Shown here in pieces: positions 1 through 6,296 of a stretch of DNA of 11,996 bases. Each line of letters opens with the position of its first letter. The stretch's first letter is position 1. Under the pieces are notes generated by a model, which made no database searches, had not been told where the DNA came from, and worked only from the letters and a program-made list of their open reading frames with translations. The translations under genes and the position numbers were made by a program. The DNA lies in contig JAZLGI010000083.1 of assembly GCA_045616225.1 (NCBI GenBank), forward strand, positions 1-11,996. Reading direction: 5' to 3'. The stretch comes from JAZLGI01 sp045616225. Its GTDB lineage: Bacteria; Spirochaetota; Spirochaetia; Sphaerochaetales; Sphaerochaetaceae.

Positions 1-676
1 TGCCCATCTCAAAAAGTTCATCTACCATGAGAGTCTTACCAGTGACAAGGTTTGTTTCTACATCTACACCAAGCTGCTTTAAGCCTTCTACTTCACGGGC
101 AACAATACTTTTTGGAAGACGGAATTCCGGAATACCGTAAACAAGTACACCTCCGGCAGTATGGAGAGCTTCATAGACAGTAACTTTGTAGCCTTTTTTT
201 GCCAAATCTCCGGCACAGGTAAGACCTGAAGGCCCTGAGCCTACAACTGCAACCTTGTGACCGTTGAATACAGGAGATGCGCCGGAAGTATTGCTGTTCT
301 GGTTGTGATAATCTGCAACAAATCTCTCAAGACGACCTATTGCGACAGGTTCAAACTTCACACCCATTGTACATTTGCTTTCACATTGAAGCTCCTGAGG
401 ACATACACGGCCGCAAACTGCAGGAAGTGATGAAGACTTTGTTATTACATTGTAAGCACCTTCAAAATCATTCTGTTTGACGAGGGTTATGAAACTTGGG
501 ATATCTATGTTTACAGGGCAACCTAAGACACAGGGTTTTGTTTTGCAGTTAAGACATCTGTTTGCCTCTGCAAGTGCAATTTCTGTTATGTAGCCTGTTG
601 CAACTTCAGAGAAATTGTGAGCTCTTACTTCAGGAGCCTGTGTGGGCATAGCATGTTTTTTTGGGTCAAGAGCCAT
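1..676 (-). CDS. nfnB: NfnB-type NADPH-dependent oxidoreductase / glutamate synthase small-subunit-like protein (5' part only)
   Basis: Read on the minus strand from ATG at 676, this gives 225 codons before the window edge, so the C-terminal half is missing. The N-terminal domain has eight cysteines in the two-cluster pattern of the GltD/NfnB family (C41, C44, C49, C53 and C88, C92, C98, C102), expected to hold two [4Fe-4S] clusters. An FAD-binding Rossmann motif GSGPSG follows at residues 146-151, then GIPEFRLPK near 181-189. In NfnAB this large subunit binds FAD and NADP(H) and exchanges electrons with ferredoxin. The start is set by an AAGGAGG ribosome site (684-690) and by the TAATG junction, which overlaps the upstream nfnA stop by one base. 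Family members are also annotated as gltA or gltD (glutamate synthase). The adjacent nfnA makes the NfnB reading more likely, since no glutamate synthase large subunit is visible. Confidence 0.9.
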   Translation of the reverse strand, partial: MALDPKKHAMPTQAPEVRAHNFSEVATGYITEIALAEANRCLNCKTKPCVLGCPVNIDIPSFITLVKQNDFEGAYNVITKSSSLPAVCGRVCPQELQCESKCTMGVKFEPVAIGRLERFVADYHNQNSNTSGASPVFNGHKVAVVGSGPSGLTCAGDLAKKGYKVTVYEALHTAGGVLVYGIPEFRLPKSIVAREVEGLKQLGVDVETNLVTGKTLMVDELFEMG

Positions 677-1527
677 TATTTTGCCTCCTTGAAAAGATTG
701 CATGTTTCCTCATGCGCATGACGTTCAAAATCAAAATACATTCTTCCACGGCTCATGGCTTCATCAAAGTCCACCTCATATCCGTTGAAGTCAGGTCCGT
801 CTACACATGCAAATTGTGTGACCCGCTTTCCGTCCTTATTTAAGGTCAGACGGCATCCGCCGCACATTCCTGTGCCGTCAATCATAATAGGGTTCATAGA
901 AACAGTTACAGGAACGCCAAACGGCTTTGCTGTGAGAACAACAAATTTCATCATAATTACAGGTCCTATGGCAATAATCATGTCAAACTTCTCACCGCTT
1001 TCCAGTAATTCCTTTAACGGAACTGTGACAGTTCCCTGACGTCCGTAGGAGCCGTCATCTGACATTAAAATGAGCCTGTCAGAGGCTTCTGAGAATTCTT
1101 TTTCCAGAATAACAAGATCTTTGTTCCTGAATCCTATGATACTTGTTACATGGGCTCCCAGTTTATGAAATTCCTGAGCAAGAGGCATTGAAATTGCACA
1201 ACCTACGCCACCGCCAACTATACAGACTTTCTTTATTCCTTCTGTTTCCGTAGGTTTTCCAAGCGGACCAACAAAATCCTGAATGTACTGACCTTCTTCT
1301 TTATGGTTGAGCTTTTCTGTTGTTGAACCTACCACCTGAAAGATTATTTTCACTGTTCCTTCATTTAAGTTACAGCCGGCAACAGTAAGGGGAATACGCT
1401 CTCCGTCTTCATCTACACGGAGTATAATGAATTGACCTGCCTTGGCTTTTCTTGCCACCAAAGGAGCGTCTATTTCCATTTGGGTAACTGTGGGATTCAA
1501 AACTTTCTTGTGTACAATCTTAAACAT
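676..1527 (-). CDS. nfnA: NfnA-type ferredoxin-NADP+ reductase subunit alpha (sulfide dehydrogenase / PyrK-like flavoprotein)
   Basis: A 283-residue protein of the usual length for the FAD/NAD-binding PyrK/NfnA family. A beta-barrel FAD domain spans roughly residues 1-95 (RIPLTVAG at 44-51). An NAD-binding domain begins at VCIVGGGVGC (101-110). A C-terminal iron-sulfur region has MCGGC (C222, C225) and C241, with an acidic residue D217 just before; this fits the unusual [2Fe-2S] site of NfnA proteins. In the known complex this subunit takes NADH, and electron bifurcation at the partner FAD couples NADH and ferredoxin to NADP+. It is the first gene of the visible operon and is followed directly by nfnB. 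AAGAGG at 1533-1538 sits 5 bases before the ATG. The subunit assignment is strong; physiological direction is inferred from the family. Confidence 0.9.
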   Translation of the reverse strand: MFKIVHKKVLNPTVTQMEIDAPLVARKAKAGQFIILRVDEDGERIPLTVAGCNLNEGTVKIIFQVVGSTTEKLNHKEEGQYIQDFVGPLGKPTETEGIKKVCIVGGGVGCAISMPLAQEFHKLGAHVTSIIGFRNKDLVILEKEFSEASDRLILMSDDGSYGRQGTVTVPLKELLESGEKFDMIIAIGPVIMMKFVVLTAKPFGVPVTVSMNPIMIDGTGMCGGCRLTLNKDGKRVTQFACVDGPDFNGYEVDFDEAMSRGRMYFDFERHAHEETCNLFKEAK

Positions 1528-1567
1528 GCTTACCTCTTAATTAATTCTATGCAATTCAATACACTAT

Positions 1568-1596
1568 ATTATATACCTATGTAGTAAAAGGGGAAA
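1568..1596 (-). promoter_or_regulatory. Candidate promoter for nfnAB
   Basis: On the minus strand a perfect TATAAT lies at 1573-1568. A weak -35 (TTTCCC, three of six matches) sits at 1596-1591, 17 bases away. It is about 40 bases upstream of the nfnA ATG. The -10 is convincing, the -35 is not. Confidence 0.4.
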
Positions 1597-1606
1597 TAAG
1601 GAAAGG

Positions 1607-1705
1607 ATGAAGTTTTAAGTCAGGAAAGCATTTGAAATTGCCCTTTTATTGTTGCTTTTATTATGCTCATGCACAAAAACGGGCAGCAAAAAACAAATAA
1701 TTTGA
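1607..1705 (+). pseudogene. Tiny lipoprotein-like ORF with an in-frame stop at codon 4
   Basis: ATG at 1607 follows a purine-rich AAGGAAAGG stretch. The frame reads MKF, then TAA (1616-1618), then about 28 more codons to TGA at 1703-1705. The downstream part has a basic residue, a run of leucines (ALLLLLLLCSC) and a short polar tail. That is the shape of a lipoprotein signal peptide with lipobox LCSC followed by only about ten residues, like entericidin-sized lipoproteins. A single change at the TAA would restore an ORF of about 32 residues. It may be a decayed small lipoprotein, a remnant of a larger gene, or chance. No family is recognised. Confidence 0.3.
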
Positions 1706-1740
1706 ATTATGCAAATGTTTTCATTTACGATTGAATTTTT

Positions 1741-1749
1741 TGCTATTAT
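1741..1749 (+). promoter_or_regulatory. Candidate extended -10 promoter for the lipoprotein/DUF1538/P-II cluster
   Basis: TGCTATTAT at 1741-1749 fits an extended -10 element (TGn followed by TATTAT). The best -35 candidate, TTTTCA at 1718-1723, lies 20 bases away, which is long. It is placed about 30 bases before the lipoprotein start. Confidence 0.3.
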
Positions 1750-1778
1750 ATTGTTAATAAAAGGATAAGGAAGTGAAA

Positions 1779-2558
1779 ATGGCTACAAAAATTTTAAAAA
1801 TGTTGGTACCTGTATGTTTGGTATTATTGGCTGTTGGTTGTGCAACAACTCCTGCATCTATGAAAGATCAAGAAAGCACTGCTGTTCCGGCAAAGGTAGA
1901 ATCTTCTGTAAATATTGATTCTCCGGTAAAGGAATCAGAGCCTGACATTGTTGAAAAAGCAGATTCTCCTGAAACAGATTTTGAATATGCTTATGTCTAT
2001 GATTTTGCAGGTTTTAAATTAATTGCAGAAGTTCATAACGGTTATGGATATGTAACATATCCGTCTTTTATAACAGATGAAGAAATTGGAGAAGCAGCTT
2101 CTTTATTTGTTCAGAAATACGGAGACCTTGGTGTTACTTTCCAGAAGGAAAGTGCAGGTAAACTTTCTGTTGAATTCCCAAAAAATCTGACAAAGAAAGA
2201 TTTTGATTATTATGCCGGTGTTGTTTCAAGTGAACTTGACTTTTACTTAGATCTCATGGTTAATGGGGACAATGAAGAGAAACAAGAGGCAGAAAGTTCT
2301 TCAATAGCAAAAGCTCCTGAAGTTGAGAAAAAGGAACCGCAAAAAGTTTCTGCAACTCCAGTTATTGAAAACTCTATTGTTCCTATTGTAGAGAAATTGG
2401 AAAATAAGTTGGAAGATAAAATGGCTGCAGAAGAACAAAATAAATCTGTTTCTGTCACACTCATAATTGTAATTGCAGTTATTCTGCTATTTACTGTTGC
2501 TCTTTGTCTGTTCTTCCTGGCAAAAACAAAAAAGAATAAATCAGAATCAGAAGAATAA
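1779..2558 (+). CDS. Lipoprotein with an additional C-terminal transmembrane helix, function unknown
   Basis: A 259-residue protein of no recognised family. It starts with a lipoprotein signal peptide with lipobox LAVGC (Cys21). A Pro/Ser/Glu-rich linker follows, then a compact Tyr/Phe-rich domain at about residues 65-165 and a second charged low-complexity stretch (about 168-222, KEEP/EKLENKLEDK-like). A strong hydrophobic helix lies at about 227-248, with a basic KTKKNK tail. The protein would be anchored at both ends: lipidated on the outer face, with the tail in the cytoplasm. Two starts have equally spaced ribosome sites: GTG 1773 (AAGGA 1761-1765) and ATG 1779 (AAGGA 1767-1771). ATG is preferred. 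It lies directly upstream of the DUF1538 gene and may be co-transcribed with it. Confidence 0.75.
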   Translation: MATKILKMLVPVCLVLLAVGCATTPASMKDQESTAVPAKVESSVNIDSPVKESEPDIVEKADSPETDFEYAYVYDFAGFKLIAEVHNGYGYVTYPSFITDEEIGEAASLFVQKYGDLGVTFQKESAGKLSVEFPKNLTKKDFDYYAGVVSSELDFYLDLMVNGDNEEKQEAESSSIAKAPEVEKKEPQKVSATPVIENSIVPIVEKLENKLEDKMAAEEQNKSVSVTLIIVIAVILLFTVALCLFFLAKTKKNKSESEE

Positions 2559-2650
2559 GGTAATTCTTGAAAAACAGAATAAGAGAGGACTGTTGCAGAA
2601 CAGAAAAATTCGGCAATGGTCCTTTTTCATGGAATAAGGAGTACAAAACA

Positions 2651-4177
2651 TTGTTTAAAGCATTCTTTTTTAAACTAAAAGAATCTGTTATTTCTGTTCT
2701 TCCTGTTGTTGCAATAGTATTGTTGTGCTGTTTTGCAGGGCTTATTTCATTAAGCACACTTGAAATAACTGTTTTTACAATTTCCTCTGTATTGTTGATT
2801 CTTGGGATTGCACTTTTTAATCTTGGAGCAAACTTATCAATGACTCCTATGGGACAGTACATGGGTTTGGGGCTTACAAAGTCAAGAAATCTTAAACTTT
2901 TGTTGATTTCATGTTTTCTTATGGGGCTGTTGATTACTGTTGCAGAGCCTGATTTATCTGTTTTGGCAAATCAGGTAAGTGCGGTCATGAACGGAACAGT
3001 TCTCATTGTGGTTGTGGGAATTGGAGTAGGGCTGTTTTTGCTTTTTTCGGTATTGAAAATTATTTTCAAGCAGAATCTTTCTTCCTTGCTTATGCTTTTT
3101 TATATGCTTTTATTTGCATTTACGACTCTTTTGATAGAATCTGGACGTATGGAGTTCATACCTTTGTCGTTTGACTCGGGTGGAGTTACGACTGGGCCTG
3201 TCACGGTTCCTTTTATAATGGCTCTGGGGGTGGGAATTGCATCTTCAATAGGCGGACAGAACTCAAATGAGAACTCTTTTGGTCTAGTTGCTATGTGTTC
3301 TGTGGGACCTATGCTGGCTGTTATGGTTTTGTCTTTATTGTCAAAAGGTGAGCTTTCTTATTCATTGGCAGATTATTCAATGGAATCTATTCTCTCAAAA
3401 GGAGTTGTGAATCTTGCACTTGGAAAAGCTTTTGATGTTATCAAAGCACTTGGCCTTATTGTGGTTTTCTTTTTGATAATTCAGAAAACCGTACTCAAGT
3501 TACCAAAAGAAAGACTTAAACCAATTGCTGCCGGTATTTTTTATACTTTGGTTGGGCTTGTTCTGTTTCTTACTGCAGTGGAAATAGGGTTTATGCCAAT
3601 TGGTTTTAAGATTGGTGTTGAACTGGGGCAGAAAAACACAAGTATTCTTTTGATTTTTGCTTTTACAATAGGATGTGTTGTAGTTCTTGCAGAGCCTGCA
3701 GTTCATGTTCTTAATAAGCAAATTGAGGAAATTACAGGTGGTAGCGTGAGCAAGAAATCTATGCTTACAGCACTTTCTTTGGGTGTTGGAGTATCTATTC
3801 TGCTTTCTGTAATAAGAATAATATATGGTTTCTCATTGTTGTATTATCTCATTCCGGGTTATTTTGTTTCACTTGCTCTATCTCTCTTTGTGCCAAGACT
3901 TTACACTGCCATAGCTTTTGATTCCGGTGGAGTTGCCAGCGGACCGCTTACATCAAGCTTTATTCTTCCACTGGCTGTTGGTGTGTGTTATGTTTTAAAA
4001 GGAGAATCCCAGATTTTATTATATGCATTTGGAGTAGTGGCAATGGTTGCAATGACACCTCTGATTACAATTCAAATGCTTGGTTTCAAGGCAATTGCTT
4101 CAAAAGCCGTAAGAGAAAGAATTGTAATGAAGAGAATCCTTGATTCAGATGATGAGCAAATTATTTACTTTGCATAG
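2651..4177 (+). CDS. DUF1538-family membrane protein with two tandem DUF1538 repeats, probable transporter or channel
   Basis: A polytopic membrane protein of about 508 residues built from two homologous halves. Three signatures recur about 249 residues apart: AEP (98-100 and 347-349), FDSGGV (174-179 and 423-428) and FG[LV]VAM (210-215 and 460-465). A paired GPV/GPL follows each FDSGG. Such duplicated helix bundles with buried Gly/Asp motifs are typical of transporters or channels; the substrate is unknown. TTG at 2651 is preferred as start because AAGGAG (2636-2641) lies 9 bases upstream and the protein then begins with a basic segment leading straight into helix 1. A TTG at 2567 would add 28 unlikely residues. 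The stop is immediately followed by the first P-II-like gene, which suggests post-translational control by these small proteins, as GlnK controls AmtB. That is inference. Confidence 0.8.
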   Translation: MFKAFFFKLKESVISVLPVVAIVLLCCFAGLISLSTLEITVFTISSVLLILGIALFNLGANLSMTPMGQYMGLGLTKSRNLKLLLISCFLMGLLITVAEPDLSVLANQVSAVMNGTVLIVVVGIGVGLFLLFSVLKIIFKQNLSSLLMLFYMLLFAFTTLLIESGRMEFIPLSFDSGGVTTGPVTVPFIMALGVGIASSIGGQNSNENSFGLVAMCSVGPMLAVMVLSLLSKGELSYSLADYSMESILSKGVVNLALGKAFDVIKALGLIVVFFLIIQKTVLKLPKERLKPIAAGIFYTLVGLVLFLTAVEIGFMPIGFKIGVELGQKNTSILLIFAFTIGCVVVLAEPAVHVLNKQIEEITGGSVSKKSMLTALSLGVGVSILLSVIRIIYGFSLLYYLIPGYFVSLALSLFVPRLYTAIAFDSGGVASGPLTSSFILPLAVGVCYVLKGESQILLYAFGVVAMVAMTPLITIQMLGFKAIASKAVRERIVMKRILDSDDEQIIYFA

Positions 4178-4185
4178 GATTGTGT

Positions 4186-4554
4186 ATGGCTAAACAGGAA
4201 AAGAATATATCAACAAACAGACTTCTTCTTTTGATAACAATTGTTAACAGAAGAAAAGCAGAGTTTTATTCAGATCTCATTCAGGGGTTACATTCAAACC
4301 TTTCAATGATTGCAATGGGCAAGGGTACAGCAGATGACACAATGCTTAGGAATCTTGGTTTGTCTGATTCTGACAAAGCAGTGATTTTTAGTGTGATAAA
4401 GGAAAGCGAAGAAGATAAGGTTTTGGAAGTTCTTAAAGAAAAGTTTGAATCTATCAAGGACGGAAAAGGCATTGCTTATACGGTTCCTTTTACGAGCGTG
4501 ATAGGGGCTTGTGTGTTTAATTTCTTATGTGATAACAGATTAACATTTAGGTAG
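4186..4554 (+). CDS. P-II-like small regulatory protein (first of a pair), divergent
   Basis: A 122-residue protein with the beta-alpha-beta ferredoxin-like plan of the P-II family: strand 12-20 (RLLLLITIV), helix, GKGTADDTML at 45-54 where canonical P-II has its T-loop, strand KAVIFSVI, helix, and GKGIAYTVPFTS at 93-104 matching the C-terminal strand after the nucleotide-binding loop. The long T-loop with its uridylylated Tyr of GlnB/GlnK is missing, so adenylate binding or conformational signalling without uridylylation is the likeliest mode. The start is ATG 4186, since AGGA (4176-4179), overlapping the previous stop, is spaced 6 bases from it; a TTG at 4180 is too close. The gene lies directly behind the DUF1538 gene, 8 bases ahead of a second P-II-like gene. 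Confidence 0.75.
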   Translation: MAKQEKNISTNRLLLLITIVNRRKAEFYSDLIQGLHSNLSMIAMGKGTADDTMLRNLGLSDSDKAVIFSVIKESEEDKVLEVLKEKFESIKDGKGIAYTVPFTSVIGACVFNFLCDNRLTFR

Positions 4555-4562
4555 GTGATGGT

Positions 4563-4877
4563 ATGGATAAGAAAGAATATGAAATGATTATATGTTTGGT
4601 TAACGCTGGATTTTCAGATGCTGTTATGGATGCTGCCAGAAAAGAAGGGGTGAGCGGAGGAACCGTAATACATGCTCACGGAACAGCAAATAAGGAAGCT
4701 GAGGAAATTTTTAAGATTACCATTCAACCGGAAAAAGACATGGTAATGATGATAGTTCCTGCCAAAATTAAAGACAAAGTTTTGCATGCACTTTACAAGA
4801 ACGTAGGTCTTGATTCTGCAGGTCAGGGAATTGCTTTCTCTGTTCCTGTTTCCCAAACAGTGGGATTGGAAAAATAA
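4563..4877 (+). CDS. P-II-like small regulatory protein (second of a pair)
   Basis: A 104-residue protein close to P-II in length. An N-terminal strand (EMIICLV) is followed by a helix, GVSGGTVIHAHGTANKE at 29-45 (in the place of GITGMTVTEVKGFG... of GlnB), strand MVMMIVP, a helix, and GQGIAFSVPVS at 87-97. As in its neighbour, the T-loop is shortened and the modified Tyr is absent. The C-terminal GxGIA[FY][ST]VP motif is shared by both proteins, so they are probably paralogs that could form homo- or heterotrimers. A ribosome site AGGTGA (4553-4558) overlaps the upstream stop. The cluster ends here; a hairpin follows at once. The ligand is not evident from sequence. Confidence 0.8.
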   Translation: MDKKEYEMIICLVNAGFSDAVMDAARKEGVSGGTVIHAHGTANKEAEEIFKITIQPEKDMVMMIVPAKIKDKVLHALYKNVGLDSAGQGIAFSVPVSQTVGLEK

Positions 4878-4903
4878 AAACCGACTGCAACACGGGCAGT
4901 CGG
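4870..4903 (-). terminator. Rho-independent terminator of the oadB-oadG unit, at the junction of converging genes
   Basis: A perfect 8-bp stem CCGACTGC (4881-4888) / GCAGTCGG (4896-4903) has a 7-base loop. Read on the minus strand it is followed by TTTTTATTTTT (4880-4870), a textbook terminator. That T tract is the A-rich 3' end of the second P-II-like gene on the other strand. In the plus direction the hairpin has only an imperfect U stretch (GGTTTATTTATT), so it may also act there, more weakly. Confidence 0.7.
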
Positions 4904-4910
4904 CAGTGGT

Positions 4911-5033
4911 TTATTTATTAGGTGAAGTGATTTTGTTGATTATTTTAATCAATACCAAAAGAATCACCATAACTGCAAAAATTGCAATCATCCCTTTCCA
5001 CATTATTATCAATGCTGCTGAAGTTGTTGACAT
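4911..5033 (-). CDS. OadG-like small gamma subunit of a sodium-pump decarboxylase (40 residues)
   Basis: A short gene that simple length cut-offs miss. On the minus strand ATG at 5033 is preceded by AAGGAG (5046-5041) with 7-base spacing, and it ends with TAA at 4913-4911. The 40-residue product has a short polar N-terminus, then WKGMIAIFAVMVILLVLIKI as a single membrane helix, and a lysine-rich tail (INKITSPNK). The pattern of Gly-Met/Ile-Phe within one helix, followed by a basic end, is typical of small OadG subunits, which assemble with OadB. Its start lies 13 bases after the oadB stop, and the terminator follows 8 bases after its own stop, completing a two-gene unit. It lacks the long periplasmic-side or metal-binding C-terminal extension of larger OadG proteins. 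Confidence 0.75.
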   Translation of the reverse strand: MSTTSAALIIMWKGMIAIFAVMVILLVLIKIINKITSPNK

Positions 5034-5046
5034 AATTGAACTCCTT

Positions 5047-6183
5047 TTACATTAAATTTGGGACAAGTGACAGAATAACTCCACCTGCAATAACAGACCC
5101 TATTTGTCCTGCAACGTTTGCTGCAACGGCATGCATAAGAAGGTGATTCTGAGGGTCTTCTTTTTGCCCCATCTTCTGAATCACACGACTTGCCATTGGG
5201 AATGCAGAAATACCTGCAGCGCCAATCATAGGATTGATTTTGTTCTTTGAGAAAAGGTTCAGAAGCTTTGCAAACATCACTCCTCCAATAGTGTCAAAAA
5301 AGAATGCTGCAAGACCAAGACCCATAATCATAAGAGTTTGAAGACTTACAAATGATTCTGCCTTCATGGTAGATGAAATGGTTATACCCAAAAGAAGAGT
5401 AATAATGTTGCTGAAAGTAGTCTGTGCTGTTTCTGAAAGACTTCCAAGACAACCACATTCCCTTATTAAGTTTCCGAACATAAGCATTCCAACCAGTGAA
5501 ACAGACTCCGGAGCAATTAAACCGGCTATGAAAGTAACTACAACTGGAAACATGATTTTTGCTGTTTGACTTACACTCTGCGGACGGTATTCCATTTTAA
5601 TACAACGTTCTTTTTTTGTTGTAACAAGCTTAATTGCTACAGGTTGGATAATAGGAACCAAAGCCATGTAAGAATAGGCAACAATTGCAATTGGACCAAC
5701 ATAGTTACTCTTTAGTACCTGACTCACAAGAATGCTTGTAGGGCCATCTGCAGCACCAATGATACCAATAGAAGCTGCGTCAGTAAGACCGAACCCAAGC
5801 AAGGTTGCAAGCGCAATTGTCGCAAAAATTCCAAACTGAGCTGCTGCTCCAAAGAGAATCAGTTTTGGGGTAGCTAAAAGCGGTCCAAAATCAATCATGG
5901 CTCCAATTCCGATAAAAAGCAAAAGGGGAAATGCCTCTGCTCCGTTTATACCAAAATCAAAGAGCCAGTCCAGAAGCCCCTGGACGGGACCAAGTCCTGT
6001 GATAAATTGTGTAATTGCACCGGAAAAAGGAATGTTTACCAAGATAGCTCCAAATCCCATAGGGATAATGAGAGCCGGCTCAACATCTTTTTTGATTGCA
6101 AGAACTATCATCAGGATTCCGATAACATACATTACCACTTGTTGCCAAGTGATAGAAAGGACACCGTTAAGTAAAAATGCCAT
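5047..6183 (-). CDS. oadB: Sodium ion-translocating decarboxylase subunit beta (OadB/MmdB/GcdB type)
   Basis: A 378-residue polytopic membrane protein of full family length. Signature blocks are FIGIGAMIDFGPLLATP (90-106), GAADGPTSI (143-151) with D146 equivalent to the essential sodium-binding aspartate, and NPMIGAAGISAFPMASR (317-333). In the last block N317, G321 and S326 match the conserved Asn/Gly/Ser triad of the ion pathway. The beta subunit couples decarboxylation of a carboxybiotin carrier to sodium export. Neither the carboxyltransferase alpha subunit nor the biotin carrier is in this window, so the substrate (oxaloacetate, methylmalonyl-CoA or glutaconyl-CoA) cannot be told. The start is ATG at 6183 with GGAG at 6194-6191, 7 bases upstream. 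A good promoter and structured leader precede it; a 40-residue gamma-like subunit follows. Confidence 0.93.
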   Translation of the reverse strand: MAFLLNGVLSITWQQVVMYVIGILMIVLAIKKDVEPALIIPMGFGAILVNIPFSGAITQFITGLGPVQGLLDWLFDFGINGAEAFPLLLFIGIGAMIDFGPLLATPKLILFGAAAQFGIFATIALATLLGFGLTDAASIGIIGAADGPTSILVSQVLKSNYVGPIAIVAYSYMALVPIIQPVAIKLVTTKKERCIKMEYRPQSVSQTAKIMFPVVVTFIAGLIAPESVSLVGMLMFGNLIRECGCLGSLSETAQTTFSNIITLLLGITISSTMKAESFVSLQTLMIMGLGLAAFFFDTIGGVMFAKLLNLFSKNKINPMIGAAGISAFPMASRVIQKMGQKEDPQNHLLMHAVAANVAGQIGSVIAGGVILSLVPNLM

Positions 6184-6208
6184 AGGTGTTCTCCGTTGAA
6201 TTGTGATT

Positions 6209-6253
6209 GGGGAAGAAGTTGACTCCTATCTTTAAAGATACGGAAGCTTCCCC
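6209..6253 (-). other. Structured 5' leader hairpin of the oadB transcript
   Basis: From the predicted start near 6257, the leader of about 74 bases begins with an outer stem GGGGAAG (6253-6247) pairing with CTTCCCC (6215-6209). Inside it is a second stem, TTCC-G-TATCT / AGATA-GGAG closed by TTAA, which contains the perfect 14-bp palindrome TATCTTTAAAGATA (6227-6240). There is no T run, so it is not a simple terminator. The ribosome site lies outside the fold. No known riboswitch class is recognised; it could be a stability, protein-binding or temperature-responsive element. Confidence 0.45.
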
Positions 6254-6263
6254 TACAAGCAAG

Positions 6264-6293
6264 ATGATACAGTCTAATAAGGGAAGATGACAA
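6264..6293 (-). promoter_or_regulatory. Promoter of oadB-oadG
   Basis: On the minus strand TTGTCA (6293-6288, five of six matches) and TATCAT (6269-6264, five of six) are 18 bases apart. It is positioned about 80 bases upstream of the oadB start, just after the end of the flavin reductase gene. Confidence 0.6.
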
Positions 6294-6296
6294 GAC

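Noticed and set aside
277..480. Plus-strand ORF of 67 codons opposite nfnB
   Set aside because: It lies wholly antisense to a gene with clear cysteine motifs and has no ribosome site.
661..1039. Two plus-strand ORFs opposite nfnA
   Set aside because: Antisense shadows of a conserved flavoprotein gene; composition is not protein-like.
2491..2862. Minus-strand ORF of 123 codons
   Set aside because: Covers the end of the lipoprotein gene and the start of the DUF1538 gene in antisense; no ribosome site or recognisable domain.
4810..5055. Plus-strand ORF of 81 codons overlapping the second P-II-like gene
   Set aside because: Overlaps the P-II 3' end, runs through the terminator and opposes the OadG-like gene; no start signal.
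5366..6199. Plus-strand ORFs opposite oadB
   Set aside because: Proline- and isoleucine-rich antisense translations of membrane helices; oadB is unmistakable.
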